The notes: generated by a model not told the origin, from the letters alone. A DNA stretch of 64,000 bases from Cladocopium goreaui (GCA_947184155.2 CAMXCT020002699.1:1-64000), one strand, 5' to 3'. Numbered from the stretch's first letter, positions 43,379 to 54,914 are shown. A program made the numbers and translations.

Positions 43379-43990
43379 CTAGGGCTCTTCAGTCTTGGCC
43401 TTCTTGGACTTGGGCTCAGCATCTGAGGATGGATCTGATGCTGAATCATCACTGCTCATAGGCTGAGAGTCTAAGACCTGAGAATCATCAACCAGCTCCT
43501 GGGACCCAAAGGGTGTATCTGATGGTGCTTCATCATCACTCCCCATAGGCTGAGAGTCTAAGACCTGAGAGTCCTTAGCCACCTCCATCACCTCATGGTC
43601 AGGCTGTGCATTCAACTCCTTTTCCATATCCTGAAACTTGCTGAGGGTAGCATCAAATGTATCAGACTTAGCAGGTTGGGCAGGCTGGGCAGGCTGAGGA
43701 AGAGGGATACACTCTGATGGCCAACCATCCTGAGCATCCTGAAGAGCTGTCTTGAGAATCCTAATCCATTGCCCCTGAGTGATCTTTGGGTAACCCTTGA
43801 AGTCTTTGAAGATCTGACTGAGTTCATTCCTGAAACTGAGCATCACCCAATCAGGCACAGCATCAGGATCCTCAAGCTGAACCAACTGCTGAGTGTAGTA
43901 CTTCTGCAGCATGTCCACAAACTGTTCCTGAGAGCACCTGAGCTTCACCTTGATGTCAGCCATCTCAGCTGTCAGAGCCACCACCTTCAT
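43379..43990 (-). CDS. Cassette E2, exon 1b: acidic protein, basic tail
   Basis: Near-identical copy of E1 exon 1b, ending SDAEPKSKKAKTEEP and TAG. Confidence 0.6.
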   Translation of the reverse strand: MKVVALTAEMADIKVKLRCSQEQFVDMLQKYYTQQLVQLEDPDAVPDWVMLSFRNELSQIFKDFKGYPKITQGQWIRILKTALQDAQDGWPSECIPLPQPAQPAQPAKSDTFDATLSKFQDMEKELNAQPDHEVMEVAKDSQVLDSQPMGSDDEAPSDTPFGSQELVDDSQVLDSQPMSSDDSASDPSSDAEPKSKKAKTEEP

Positions 43991-44038
43991 GGAGTTGCTT
44001 AAAGAACCACCCAAAAATAAAACTCATTAACTAATTCA

Positions 44039-44200
44039 TTAATGGATTTCCCATTGGGAAACAAAAAAACAAATCCAAGCCTTAGGACTCAAAGAGAATT
44101 TCTCCAGAGTCAGGATATTCCTGAGGTTGGAAAACCATTCCACAAGATGATAATTGTAGTCCTTCCTGAGCTTGTCCATCTCAGTGTTGAATTGCTCCAT
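44039..44200 (-). CDS. Cassette E2, exon 1a
   Basis: ATG at 44200 (MEQFNTEMDKLRKDYNYHL). 3 nt shorter than E1. Donor unresolved as in E1. Confidence 0.45.
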   Translation of the reverse strand: MEQFNTEMDKLRKDYNYHLVEWFSNLRNILTLEKFSLSPKAWICFFVSQWEIH

Positions 44201-44529
44201 GGCTGAGCTGATGGGATGCAAAGAAGCTGGCTAGAATGGGCTTGAGCCTTCACAAGCAAAGAAATAAATCCCCCCATGTGAGATGAAAATGGATTGAAAT
44301 CAAATGAAAAGCAATTCCTTTGTTAATTAATAAATTAAGTTGAAATCAATTCAAAGTAAAGTGAAAATCAATTGAAAAACAATTTAATTAAACAAATTGA
44401 AAATCAATCGAAATTAATTTGAAATCATTTGAAATCAATTGAACATCAGTTGAAAATGAATTGAAATCAATTGCAATCAAAACCAAAGGCTTTCCAAAGG
44501 ATGAGTTTCAGCCAAGCAAAAAAAAATAT

Positions 44530-46635
44530 GAATGATCATGATACACAATAGTATGGTTTGTTTGAGGGTACACTATTGTGTCCAGCTGCTTCCTGAGGTT
44601 ATGTTTTTTTTTCAAGCATTTCCTTTCCCTTTTCATTTACTAAAGTTTGTTTCCTTTTACTTAGCTTCATCCTTCTTGGAATCAAAACCAAAGGCTTTCC
44701 AAAGGATCAGTTTTAGCCAAGCAAAAAAAAACATGAATGATCCTGATACACAATAGTATGGTTTGTTTGAGGGTACACTATTGTGTCCAGCTGCTTCCTG
44801 AGGTGATGTTGTTTTTTAACATTCCCTTTGCATTTTCCTTTGCTAAAGCTTTTTTTTATTTTCTCAATTAGTTTCTTTTATTTAGAATTCTCAGAAATGC
44901 ACAATTTCCCAAAATATATGATGCCTTATTAAAACCCAATTAAAAAACATGACTCAAACAATTTTTCAAGGGGGTAGTCCATGAGCAACCCTGATACACA
45001 ATAGTGTGGTTTGTTTGGGGGTACACTATTGTGTCCAGCTGCTTCCTGAGGTGATTGTTTTTTTTCAACAATTTCCTTTTCCTTTTCCTTTGCTAAAGTT
45101 TGTTTCCTTTTACTTAGCTTCATTTTTCTTGGAATCAAAACCAAAGGCTTTCCAAAGGATTAGTTTCAGCCAAGCAAAAAAAACATGAATGATCATGATA
45201 CACAATAGTATGGTTTGTTTGAGGGTACACTATTGTGTCCAGCTGCTTCCTGAGGTGATTTTGTTTTTTAACATTTCCTTTACATTTTCCTTTGCTAAAG
45301 CTTTTTTTATTTTCTCAATTAATTAGTTTCTTTTATTTAGAATTCTCAGAAATGCACAATTTCCCAAAATATATGATGCCTTATTAAAACCCAATTAAAA
45401 AACATGACTCAAACAATTTTTCAAGGGGGTAGTCCATGAGCAACCCTGATACACAATAGTGTGGTTTGTTTGGGGGTACACTATTGTGTCCAGCTGCTTC
45501 CTGAGGTGATTGTTTTTTTTTCAACAATTTCCTTTTCCTTTTCCTTTGCTAAAGTTTGTTTCCTTTTACTTAGCTTCATTTTTCTTGGAATCAAAACCAA
45601 AGGCTTTCCAAAGGATTAGTTTCAGCCAAGCAAAAAAAAACATGAATGATCATGATACACAATAGTATGGTTTGTTTGAGGGTACACTATTGTGTCCAGC
45701 TGCTTCCTGAGGTGATTTTGTTTTTTAACATTTCCTTTACATTTTCCTTTGCTAAAGCTTTTTTTTATTTTCTCAATTAATTAGTTTCTTTTATTTAGAA
45801 TTCTCAGAAATGCACAATTTCCCAAAATATATGATGCCTTATTAAAACCCAATTAAAAAACATGACTCAAACAATTTTTCAAGGGGGTAGTCCATGAGCA
45901 ACCCTGATACACAATAGTGTGGTTTGTTTGGGGGTACACTATTGTGTCCAGCTGCTTCCTGAGGTGATTGTTTTTTTTCAACCATTTCCTTTTCCTTTTC
46001 CTTTGCTAAAGTTTGTTTCCTTTTACTTAGCTTCATTTTTCTTGGAATCAAAACCAAAGGCTTTCCAAAGGATTAGTTTCAGCCAAGCAAAAAAAACATG
46101 AATGATCATGATACACAATAGTATGGTTTGTTTGAGGGTACACTATTGTGTCCAGCTGCTTCCTGAGGTGATTTTGTTTTTTAACATTTCCTTTACATTT
46201 TCCTTTGCTAAAGCTTTTTTTTATTTTCTCAATTAATTAGTTTCTTTTATTTAGAATTCTCAGAAATGCACAATTTCCCAAAATATATGATGCCTTATTA
46301 AAACCCAATTAAAAAACATGACTCAAACAATTTTTCAAGGGGGTAGTCCATGAGCAACCCTGATACACAATAGTGTGGTTTGTTTGGGGGCACACTATTG
46401 TGTCCAGCTGCTTCCTGAGGTGATTTTTTTTTTCAACCATTTCCTTTTCTTTTTCCTTTGCTAAAGTTTGTTTCCTTTTACTTAGCTTCATTTTTCTTGG
46501 ATTCAAAACCAAAGGCTTTCCAAAGGATCAGTTTTAGCCAAGCAAAAAAAAACATGAATGATCCTGATACACAATAGTATGGTTTGTTTGAGGGTACACT
46601 ATTGTGTCCAGCTGCTTCCTGAGGTGATTTTGTTT
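44530..46635. repeat. Hairpin satellite array 7 (10 units)
   Basis: Equivalent of array 4, with the same number of long-short pairs and high identity between neighbouring pairs, suggesting homogenisation. Confidence 0.85.
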
Positions 46636-46639
46636 TTTA

Positions 46640-47440
46640 ACATTGAAATCAATTGCAAGTAAATTGAAATCAATTGCAAGTAAATTGAAATCAAGTGAAA
46701 GTAAATTGAAATCAATTGAAAGTAAATTGAAATCAATTCAAAATAAATTGAAATCAATTGAAAGTAAATTGAAATCAATTCAAAATAAATTGAAATCAAT
46801 TGAAAGTAATTAATTAAATTGAAATCAATTCAAAATAAATTGAAATCAATTGAAAGTAAATTGAAATCAATTGAAAGTAAATTGAAATCAATTCAAAATA
46901 AATTGAAATCAATTGAAAGTAAATTGAAATCAATTCAAAATAAATTGAAATCAATTGAAAGTAAATTGAAATCAATTGAAAGTAAATTGAAATCAATTCA
47001 AAATAAATTGAAATCAATTGAAAGTAAATTGAAATCAATTGAAAGTAAATTGAAATCAATTGAAATAAATTGAAATCAATTGAAAGTAAATTGAAATCAA
47101 TTGAAAGTAAATTGAAATCAATTGAAAGTAAATTGAAATCAATTGAAAGTAAATTGAAATCAATTGAAAGTAAATTGAAATCAATTGAAAATAAATTGAA
47201 ATCAATTGAAAGTAAATTGAAATCAATTGAAAGTAAATTGAAATCAATTGAAAGTAAATTGAAATCAATTGAAAGAAAATTGAAATCAATTGAAAGTAAA
47301 TTGAAATCAATTGAAAGTAAATTGAAATCAATTGAAAGTAAATTGAAATCAATTGAAAGTAAATTGAAATCAATTGAAAGTAAATTGAAATCAATTCAAA
47401 ATAAATTGAAATCAATTCAAAATAAATTAAAATCAATTTA
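46640..47440. repeat. 21-bp minisatellite, copy 2
   Basis: Same unit as at 26115-26920 and similar copy number, but a different arrangement of the AAAGT and CAAAA variants at its left side, so the two are not a simple exact duplicate. Confidence 0.9.
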
Positions 47441-47535
47441 AATCTATCAATTTTTTTGATTTTACACTATTCTGTACCCGGTAATTTGTTTTTTCCACAC
47501 TATTCTGTTACCCAAATTTGTTTGGGGGGGGGGCT

Positions 47536-47562
47536 CCCCACACTAATCAGTAACCAACATTA
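47536..47562 (-). mobile_element. Right terminal inverted repeat, copy 2
   Basis: Identical to 27004-27030, with the same sequence outside it. Confidence 0.7.
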
Positions 47563-48123
47563 TACATAATTCCCTTGGTAGTGCTCCTGAAAACTGCACG
47601 GAGTCTAACGGGTTCTCACCCATCATTTGATGGGCCACTGGCAAACCCTACAATGTAAGGCAAAAACGGCAAGGAAAAATGGGCGACCAAGCTGGCAAAA
47701 TCAGCGATGCCAGCAGGGCAACGCGATTGGAATGCAAAGTGCCCAACTGCCGTGGCGAAAAGGCTGTCGCCTCGCTTGCCTGCGAAAAACCTTCCTGCCC
47801 TTCGGCAGGGAAGGCGCAGGTAAGGGAAGCAGCCGCCCGAAGGCGACAAGAGTTTGCCCGAGAAAGGCAAGCTTAAACAAAAAAGGCTTCACTCACTCGG
47901 GCGCTGGCTGGTGCAAGACGTGGGCGTTGGCACGGCTAGGGCGCGGCGAAGCAGGAGACGTCGTCTGCTGGGGCAAGCGCCGGAGCACGGCTCTTGCGTT
48001 TTCTCGCTGCAAGGCCACAGACAAGGCTTGAAGCAGCTGCTCAACGCCCTGGGACGCCGTCAGCCCGATGCAAGCTCCATGCAACGCCCCAAGCTTTTTC
48101 CAAGTGGCAGAAGCGGTGGGGCC
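47563..48123. other. Duplicated right flank
   Basis: Matches the flank starting at 27031 up to the gap. Independent insertions would have different flanks, so this is duplication of the whole right part or an assembly effect. Confidence 0.8.
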
Positions 48124-48223
48124 NNNNNNNNNNNNNNNNNNNNNNNNNNNNNNNNNNNNNNNNNNNNNNNNNNNNNNNNNNNNNNNNNNNNNNNNNNNNN
48201 NNNNNNNNNNNNNNNNNNNNNNN
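48124..48223. other. 100-N scaffold gap
   Basis: Exactly 100 N, a placeholder of unknown true length. It cuts the flank copy on one side and the transposase-like ORF on the other. Confidence 0.99.
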
Positions 48224-50084
48224 TTCTGGTGATGACAGTGTCACCTACTTTGAAGCTCTCAGTTTGGAGCCAAGTGCCTGAGTCTGAGATGTTGCTCAGT
48301 CTGGCCCATTGCCCTGGCACAACTAAGAGGCCTTTGCCCACTGAGCCAATAATCTCCTTATCCTCAGAAGCATAGACATTGTGCAGGAGCTGTCTTGCCT
48401 CATAGGTGATCCTGTATCTATCCTCCCCTGAGATTCCAATGAGAGTGGTGGATCCTGGCTGAGGCAAAGCTGGCTTGGCTGCTGGTGCTGAGGGCTGACT
48501 TGAGCTCGCTGCACCTTGCTGAGGGCTGGCTGGTACAATTTGCTCAGCATCTTCTGGAGATTGGCTTGGTGGAGCTGAGTCAAAGCTGGCCTTCTTCACC
48601 AGAGAATCCTTCTGAGGTTGGCTGGCTGGAGAACTTGTGTCTGCTGATGCAAAGCTGAGCTGCCTCACTACTGACCCCTTGGGAGATGACTGAGATGACT
48701 CAAAGGTCAGCTGTTTTTTGGCCTTATGCTTAGGTGTTGCTGGTGCCAATTGCTCAACAAGCATGTCAGGCCCACCAGCTGAGTGCATGACCTCCTTGAT
48801 GGCTTGCCTCACTGAAGAAAATTCTTTGACATCCTCAGATTTATGAAGCTCCTCCTGGGCAAAGACAGCTCTCCTCCCTGTAGCTTTGGCCCACAAGGGC
48901 GCCTGGTCTGAGAAGCCAATGACCAGTTCAGGCCTTGCTGAGATGAACTGCACTGGGCTGCTGACCCTTTTGCTCTCAGCTAAGACCTGCTGAGATGCAA
49001 GTGTGCTCAGCCACAGGCTGTGGTCAAACTCCTGCCATGTCAGCTTAGTTCTGGTCTCAGCTTCAGTGGCTGAAATGTTGGTCACCAGCTCAGTGGCCAT
49101 ATACTTAGCATCAAGCCATGAAACAAGTCTGAAAGCAGTTACTTTCCTATATGCATTATTTTCAAGCAACTTAGTCTTCCTCTCCTCTCTCTCTGTGCTA
49201 TCTTTGATCAACTCAGCTTTTTGCAAGGCAGTGATGTCCTTGTTTGCTGCTTTGTTTCTGAGCTCATTTGCTGTGAGCTGCAGTCTGGCCAGGTACTCAG
49301 CCATCAGATCCTGCTTAGAGATAGTGTTGCCACAAGCTCTTTCAAGACTGAGCCATTGCTTTATACTTGAGGTGATATCTGGGAAAGCAACTTTTCTTCC
49401 ACCTCCCTGAGCCCTCTTTCTCTTAGATTTCTCTTGTTTTCTGAGGTTCTTGAGCTTGCTCTGAGACACAAGTTGCTTGTATGACTCATGGTTTGCCAGC
49501 ATGTGGCTGAGTTGCTTTTTGGTGATGCCATACTTGCTGCTCTGAGCCTTCCAAAAATCCTCAAGCTTAGTGAACCTGGGCTTGTCTGCAAGCATCTCCT
49601 CACAGTACTTCACCTTTGTCTCAGCTGAGATTTCTGCTCTCTTGGTGGCTGAGCCTGGCTTCTTCCTGTTGGTACCTGATGAGCTGGCTTGTGGAGACTG
49701 CTGAGGTTCCCTCCTTACAAGCCTGGCTGTTTTCTTAGCTATCTCTATGAGTTCTTCATCTCTCTCAGCTTTTTGAGCCTTCAGCTCAGCATTTTCTCTC
49801 AGCAATTCATTCCTTTCCCTCATGGCATCCTGCTGATATCTGCTGAGCCTTTGCCTTTTCTGAGGTACCAGTTCTTCTGACACTGGCTTCTCAGCACCTC
49901 TCTTCTGGCTTCCTGAGCCAAAAAACTTGCCAAGACCAGACTGCACCCTCCCTGAGCTGGGTGGTGAAGACTCAGGGCTGCCAGTAGAGCCCTTCTGAGG
50001 TGTAGATTCAGCTCCTCCACCTCTAGCTCTGAGCTGCTTCTTCACCTTAGTTGAATACAATGTTGAGGCAAATCCCCAAGACAT
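48224..50084 (-). CDS. Transposase-like protein (pogo/CENP-B-type), 3' end in gap
   Basis: ATG at 50084 (MSWGFASTLYSTKVKKQ), about 620 codons, running into the gap. N-terminal 100 residues: Ser/Pro-rich basic region. About 100-130: Arg/Glu/Leu-rich coil. About 165-290: helix-turn-helix-like region (SKYGITKKQLSHMLANH) and a second one reading GGGRKVAFPDITSSIKQWL...ISKQDLMAEYL, typical of the DNA-binding half of pogo/CENP-B proteins. About 385-410: PELVIGFSDQAPLWAKATGR resembles the first catalytic Asp region of DDE_1 transposases. A long Ser/Pro/Gln linker and a conserved C-terminal part follow. The remaining catalytic residues are not visible, so activity cannot be judged. It is the best candidate to act on the TA-bordered ends. 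Confidence 0.55.
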
Positions 50085-50109
50085 GTATTAAAACCTAATT
50101 TCAAAACAG

Positions 50110-50803
50110 CTGAGAACTCAGATTTTTCTAAGTGTTTTTGACTGAGTTCCCACATCTCCTGGCTTGGCCAAATGAAGAATCAAAAAAATCTTAGGTAATT
50201 AATTAATTAATATGGAAAGCATCAACCTTAGGCCATCATATCTATGACACATGCTCAAGTGCCATCAAGTTTCTTCTCTGAGGGTGCCCAGCTGAGTGTT
50301 CACTTTGGAGACTGAGCCACTGAAGACATTCTTGAGCTGAGCTGATTTGGAAAGGAAGATCTTGATGATGTAGCCCAACAAGATCATGGCTGAGAACCAG
50401 CCCTTGGCATTGCAATCAACAATGAATTCATTAAGTAATTAATTTTATAATTATATAAGTGTACAATTGTACAGTTATATGCTTAGAGGAAGCTAGTGGA
50501 GAAACAAAAGTGTTTACTTACTTAAATCTTGCCTAAGATCCAGCTGAGCACTGTTGAAGAATTGTTCCAGAGCATTGAGCCTCTTGCTCAGATCCACTGA
50601 GTTGCAGCCTGCAATGCAGGCTGCATGAGATGGAAAAAACATATTTCCTCAATTAATTAACTAGGTAAACAAAACACCATTCAATAGCCCAAGGTTTAAA
50701 ACCAAAAAGCTGAGATGCAAGCTCAGATGCTGGCCATGCTGATCCCTGAGCTCATCACCAAGGCCAAGAAAGCAAAGGTTTTGAGCTGAGATGAAATAGC
50801 CAT
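50110..50803 (-). pseudogene. X', diverged broken copy of gene X
   Basis: Exons matching X: 50731-50803 (MAISSQLKTFAFLALVMSSG), 50529-50608 (NSVDLSKRLNALEQFF) and 50277-50402 (FSAMILLGYIIKIFL). The last meets an in-frame TGA where X has TGG. Exon 4 survives only as MWELSQKHL (about 50125-50160) before the sequence runs into the transposase-like ORF. The hydrophobic N-terminus is better conserved than the rest. Confidence 0.55.
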
Positions 50804-51230
50804 GCTGAGCCTTGGCTGACAAGATTTGAATTAATCAACTAAGCAACTGAGAACTGAAACAATGTAATTAACTGAGTAATTAAATATTCCACTTTTATAT
50901 AGTAATTAATTAATTGACAACTTCTATTTCATAGGAAAAACTTGAGACAATAAAAAGCAAAATTAGATACAAAAACCAAAACTTGATTTCATTCACAATC
51001 TCAGGAACTTCCAGTTGAAATAAGCTGATAGAGGAATAGTCGCTGCTGAGCTCTGGATGCTGGTGTGCACACATGCAAGCTCAGAACCAAAACATCAAAC
51101 TTTGCTGAAAGTGCTTTGCTGAGAAATAATTATTCAATTTCCCAAATGTATATAATTATATAATTATATAAAATTATATAATATCTTGCAAAAAAAACAA
51201 AAACATCAAAACAACTTTTCAAGAGGTAGT
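50804..51230. other. Spacer with X-type leader exon remnant
   Basis: AT-rich linker; an open block at about 51000-51095 matches 33890-33990. No other gene seen. Confidence 0.4.
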
Positions 51231-51234
51231 CCAT

Positions 51235-52480
51235 GAGCAACCCTGATACACAATAGTATGGTTTGTTTGGTGGTACACTATTGTGTCCAGCTGCTTCCTG
51301 AGGTTATTTTGTTCAACCATGTCCTTTACCTTATCCTTTAACTACTAAACTTTTTCTTTTACTTTTCTATTTTTCTTATAATTCTCAGAAATTACCAGTT
51401 TCCCAAAATATATGATGCCTTATTAAAACCCAATTAAAAAACATCACTCAAACAATTTTTCAAGGTGGTAGTCCATGAGCAACCCTGATACACAATAGTG
51501 TGGTTTGTTTGAGGGTACACTATTGTGTCCAGCTGCTTCCTGAGGTTATGTTTTTTTTCAACCATTTCCTTTTCCTTTTCCTTTGCTAAAGTTTGTTTCT
51601 TTTATTTTCTCAATTAATTAGTTTCTTTTATTTAGAATTCTCAGAAATGCTGAATTTCCCAAAATATATGATGCCTTATTAAAACCCAATTAAAAAACAT
51701 CACTCAAACAATTTTTCAAGGTGGTAGTCCATGAGCAACCCTGATACACAATAGTGTGGTTTGTTTGAGGGTACACTATTGTGTCCAGCTGCTTCCTGAG
51801 GTTATGTTTTTTTTCAACCATTTCCTTTTCCTTTTCCTTTGCTAAAGTTTGTTTCTTTTATTTTCTCAATTAATTAGTTTCTTTTATTTAGAATTATCAG
51901 AAATGCTGAATTTCCCAAAATATATGATGCCTTATTAAAACCCAATTAAAAAACATCACTCAAACAATTTTTCAAGGTGGTAGTCCATGAGCAACCCTGA
52001 TACACAATAGTGTGGTTTGTTTGAGGGTACACTATTGTGTCCAGCTGCTTCCTGAGGTTATGTTTTTTTTCAACCATTTCCTTTTCCTTTTCCTTTGCTA
52101 AAGTTTGTTTCTTTTATTTTCTCAATTAATTAGTTTCTTTTATTTAAAATTCTCAGAAATGCTGAATTTCCCAAAATATATGATGCCTTATTAAAACCCA
52201 ATTAAAAAACATCACTCAAACAATTTTTCAAGGGGGTAGTCCATGAGCAACCCTGATACACAATAGTATGGTTTGTTTGAGGGTACACTATTGTGTCCAG
52301 CTGCTTCCTGAGGTGATTGTTTTTTTTCTTTTACTTGAAAGTAAATTGAAATCAATTGCAAGTAAATTGAAATCAATTGAAAGTAACTTGAAATGAATAT
52401 GATCATGATACACAATAGTATGGTTTGTTTGAGGGTACACTATTGTGTCCAGCTGCTTCCTGAGTTGATTTTTTGCTGCA
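51235..52480. repeat. Hairpin satellite array 8 (6 units)
   Basis: Units near 51245, 51490, 51745, 52005, 52257 and 52410. Three central 255-bp units are nearly identical. Between the last two hairpins (52335-52395) lie about three units of the 21-bp minisatellite, the same junction that is expanded to about 37 units at the right end. Confidence 0.8.
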
Positions 52481-52599
52481 TTCCCTGCACCTTTTCCTTT
52501 GCTAAGATTTTTTTTTTGCTGTTTGAGTTTGAGTTTCTTTCATGTAAAATGCTCAGAAATGCTTAATTTCTTAAAACATATGGTGCCTTATTTAATCCC

Positions 52600-53040
52600 A
52601 ATTAAGAAACAGCATCCAACTCAGTGATTGCAGCCAGCTTCAATCTCCTTTTTCATCCAATGCCTCTAAGATCTGATGCTGTTGAGGAGCTGAGACATGA
52701 TGAGAATTCAAAAACTGATGATTGCTTAGTCTGTGCCAAGCTTTTAAAAAGTAGAAGCCAACTAAGCTCCATCAGAATTGCCCTGAGTGTTCCTCTGGCT
52801 GCTGCCAGCTGATGGCTGCCCAAGAACTTCCTTCTTATCCTCAGGTCCTCCCAGGGTGAAGACAGCTAAGAACAAGATAACCTAATTAATTATTTGGGTT
52901 GCAGAAGCAGCAATGAAGAATCCCACCACATCAGCTGCATTTTTGTACTTGCAAGCTGCTTCTCAGACTTAGCTGATGCCACAAATTTAGCTGAGGTGAT
53001 GCTTCAAAAAAACAACTGAGGCTTTTGCTCAGGCTGCAAA
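52600..53040. other. Downstream region of F, possible extra exons
   Basis: Minus-strand open pieces occur at about 52750-52870 (GGPEDKKEVLGQPSAGSS then stop) and 52900-52990. They correspond in position to conserved blocks after the other exon 3 stops, but no consistent splice phase was found. Confidence 0.3.
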
Positions 53041-53052
53041 CTCACTAATTAA

Positions 53053-54090
53053 TTAGTATGTTTCCAAATCAGGCTCAGTTGTGCCTTCAGTTGTTGCATT
53101 ACTCCTCTGATGAAGCTGCCAAGGAGCATTCTGATGATCATTGGCAGCCTCAGGCTCCTGTCTCTTCTGAGTTGCATCACTCCCCTGAGCAGCCTGAGCA
53201 ACCTGCCAAGGAGCAGTCTTAAAAGAAGGTTTGGGTGGAGGCTCCTGGCTCTTCTGAGTTGCATCACTCCCCTGAGCAGCCTGAGCAACCTGCCAAGGAG
53301 CAGTCTTAGAAGAAGGTTTGGGTGGAGGCTCCTGGCTCTTCTGAGTTGCATCACTCCCCTGAGCAGCCTGAGCAACCTGCCAAGGAGCAGTCTTCTTAGA
53401 AGGTTTGGGTGGGGGCATCTGATGATCATTGGCAGCCTCAGGCCCCTGGGCAGCCTGAGAAGGCATGGGGGCAAACACATAAGCCAAAGAAGAAGGAGGA
53501 GCCTTGAAGACAGGAGCCTTAGACTGAGACTGCTTCATGTTCTGAAAGCTTTTCTTCTCCTCCATCTCAGTCAAAGCAGTGCTGATCTTCTCCTTGGCCT
53601 GAGTGAGTTCCAACTGCATCTGAGCTAAGAGGAGTTGCTCATCTTGCATCTTCTTAGCATCCTCCAAGATCTTGAAAAGAGTAAACTCCTGAGCATCCAT
53701 GCCATACTTCAGAGCCTCAAGCTTCTGGGTGATCTCATTGTGGATGTTCTCAAGGGAGCCTATTTCACTGAGATCTTCAGCCCCTTGCACCAGCTTGATG
53801 AGCTGAGTGATAGTATGCTCAGGGTCAATCACAGCATATTGGGATTTGTAGTACCCCTCAGATTTGCTGGCCTGAGCTTTTGGCCTAGCCTTGGCTGAAG
53901 GAGCTGACTTGAACAACTGATACAACTGAGAAGGCCCAGCAAATTTAGGAGGCTCAGCAGGCTCCAGTTTGTGCAGGAACTGAGCAGTCCAGAAAGGCTC
54001 TGTGACAAACACCTGCCAGGGGAGTGGGCAAAGGCTGAGAATCATCTGGTAATACTGAGCAATGGTCTCCTTAGACCACCCATTGATATC
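53053..54090 (-). CDS. Cassette F, exon 3: GW-YY-PLPW protein with 29-residue repeats
   Basis: 345 codons from the acceptor CTGCAG|GAT, the longest exon 3. Begins DINGWSKETIAQYYQMILSL then PLPW and FWTAQF. A helical coil spans about 95-185. The C-terminal third has three near-perfect 29-residue repeats (87-bp period, 53165-53425) with TAPWQVAQAAQGSDATQK, then degenerate copies and a TEPDLETY end. An ATG at 54129 just upstream is in frame (MFDRFFTSL), but the shared acceptor suggests that part is intron. Confidence 0.7.
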   Translation of the reverse strand, partial: DINGWSKETIAQYYQMILSLCPLPWQVFVTEPFWTAQFLHKLEPAEPPKFAGPSQLYQLFKSAPSAKARPKAQASKSEGYYKSQYAVIDPEHTITQLIKLVQGAEDLSEIGSLENIHNEITQKLEALKYGMDAQEFTLFKILEDAKKMQDEQLLLAQMQLELTQAKEKISTALTEMEEKKSFQNMKQSQSKAPVFKAPPSSLAYVFAPMPSQAAQGPEAANDHQMPPPKPSKKTAPWQVAQAAQGSDATQKSQEPPPKPSSKTAPWQVAQAAQGSDATQKSQEPPPKPSFKTAPWQVAQAAQGSDATQKRQEPEAANDHQNAPWQLHQRSNATTEGTTEPDLETY

Positions 54091-54252
54091 CTGCAGGGTT
54101 GTAAGGGATGTGAAAAACCTATCAAACATACATTACAGTTTAGTGATTAATTAATTAATTATATGATTAGTTAATTGACTAGTAATCAAATCATGCCCCC
54201 ATGCTCAGAAACACAAAGAACACATGCATTCACACATGTTCAAACCCATATC

Positions 54253-54500
54253 CTTGCAGAAGGTGCAGCCATTCTGAAATGGGATCCTGCTGAGCATCAC
54301 CTTAGACCTGCACTTAGGACACTGAACATAAGGCTCTTCATGATACCTTGGGTAATGTATGATCTCCTTAGGATCTGAGCCAGGACCAAATAGATCCTCC
54401 ACTGAGGGAAAATTTGATGAAGGCCTCAGTCTGATCACAATGTGAGGGCCTGCCATAGCCCAGCTTAAGCCATGTGGGACTGAGTGAGGTTTGTCCATGG
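54253..54500 (-). CDS. Cassette F, exon 2: zinc-ribbon exon
   Basis: Acceptor CTCAG|CC, ATG at 54498: MDKPHSVPHGLSWAMAGPHI. Then DLFGPGSDPKEIIHYPRYHE and the four-Cys ribbon CPKCRSKVMLSRIPFQNGC with FCK. GA donor AAG|GATATGGG, phase 0. Most diverged ribbon, but all four Cys are in place. Confidence 0.7.
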
Positions 54501-54666
54501 CTGAGTTGCAGCTGAGTTGGGATTCAAATATGCTCACTATGGGCTTGAGTTCATTAAGCAGCTGAGCTATCACACAATCATGCATTCCTGAACAAAGCTG
54601 AGCACAAGTCCAAGACCATGAGCAAGCTTGGAACCAACCCCACACCACCAGAACCAACCCTGAGTC

Positions 54667-54811
54667 CTCTCTCAGCTTTGCCACCCTTCTGAGATGCATC
54701 CCTAGGGTTGAGCTTCAGGGCATCCACAATTTCTTTTTCTGAGAGACCATAATCTTCAATTGCCTGAAGAAAGAGTTGTTTGTGCTCCTGAGAAAACAAC
54801 TTTGGTGCCAT
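54667..54811 (-). CDS. Cassette F, exon 1
   Basis: 145 nt, ATG at 54811 after CTCAG|CC: MAPKLFSQEHKQLFLQAIED, then SEKEIVDALKLNPRDASQ and KAER. GA donor in AGAG|GACTCAGGG, phase 1, in frame with exon 2. Exons 1-3 together give 476 codons without a stop, the cleanest model of the cassette gene. Confidence 0.6.
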
Positions 54812-54914
54812 GGCTGAGGAAGTGAACTGGCTAGCCTGAGAGCTTCTTAAACTTGGGATTGAGCCCTCACAAGCTGAGAAATGGACCCTTGCTGAGGTGA
54901 ACACAAGAAAAACC

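Larger units (their letters stand above)
31983..47562. mobile_element. Element copy 2, left-truncated
   Basis: Homology to the third copy begins at about 31983 (equivalent to 55672), so the left part is missing. The order is X, hairpin array, A3, C3, hairpin array, E2, hairpin array, minisatellite and right terminal repeat. It lacks the second A-C pair of copy 1. Confidence 0.6.

Noticed and set aside
53110-53628. 172-codon plus-strand frame opposite cassette F
   Set aside because: Antisense of the 87-bp coding repeat.
54117-54129. ATG at 54129 as the start of a separate F gene
   Set aside because: The region up to CTGCAG aligns with pyrimidine-rich intron ends in the other forms, which have no ATG there.
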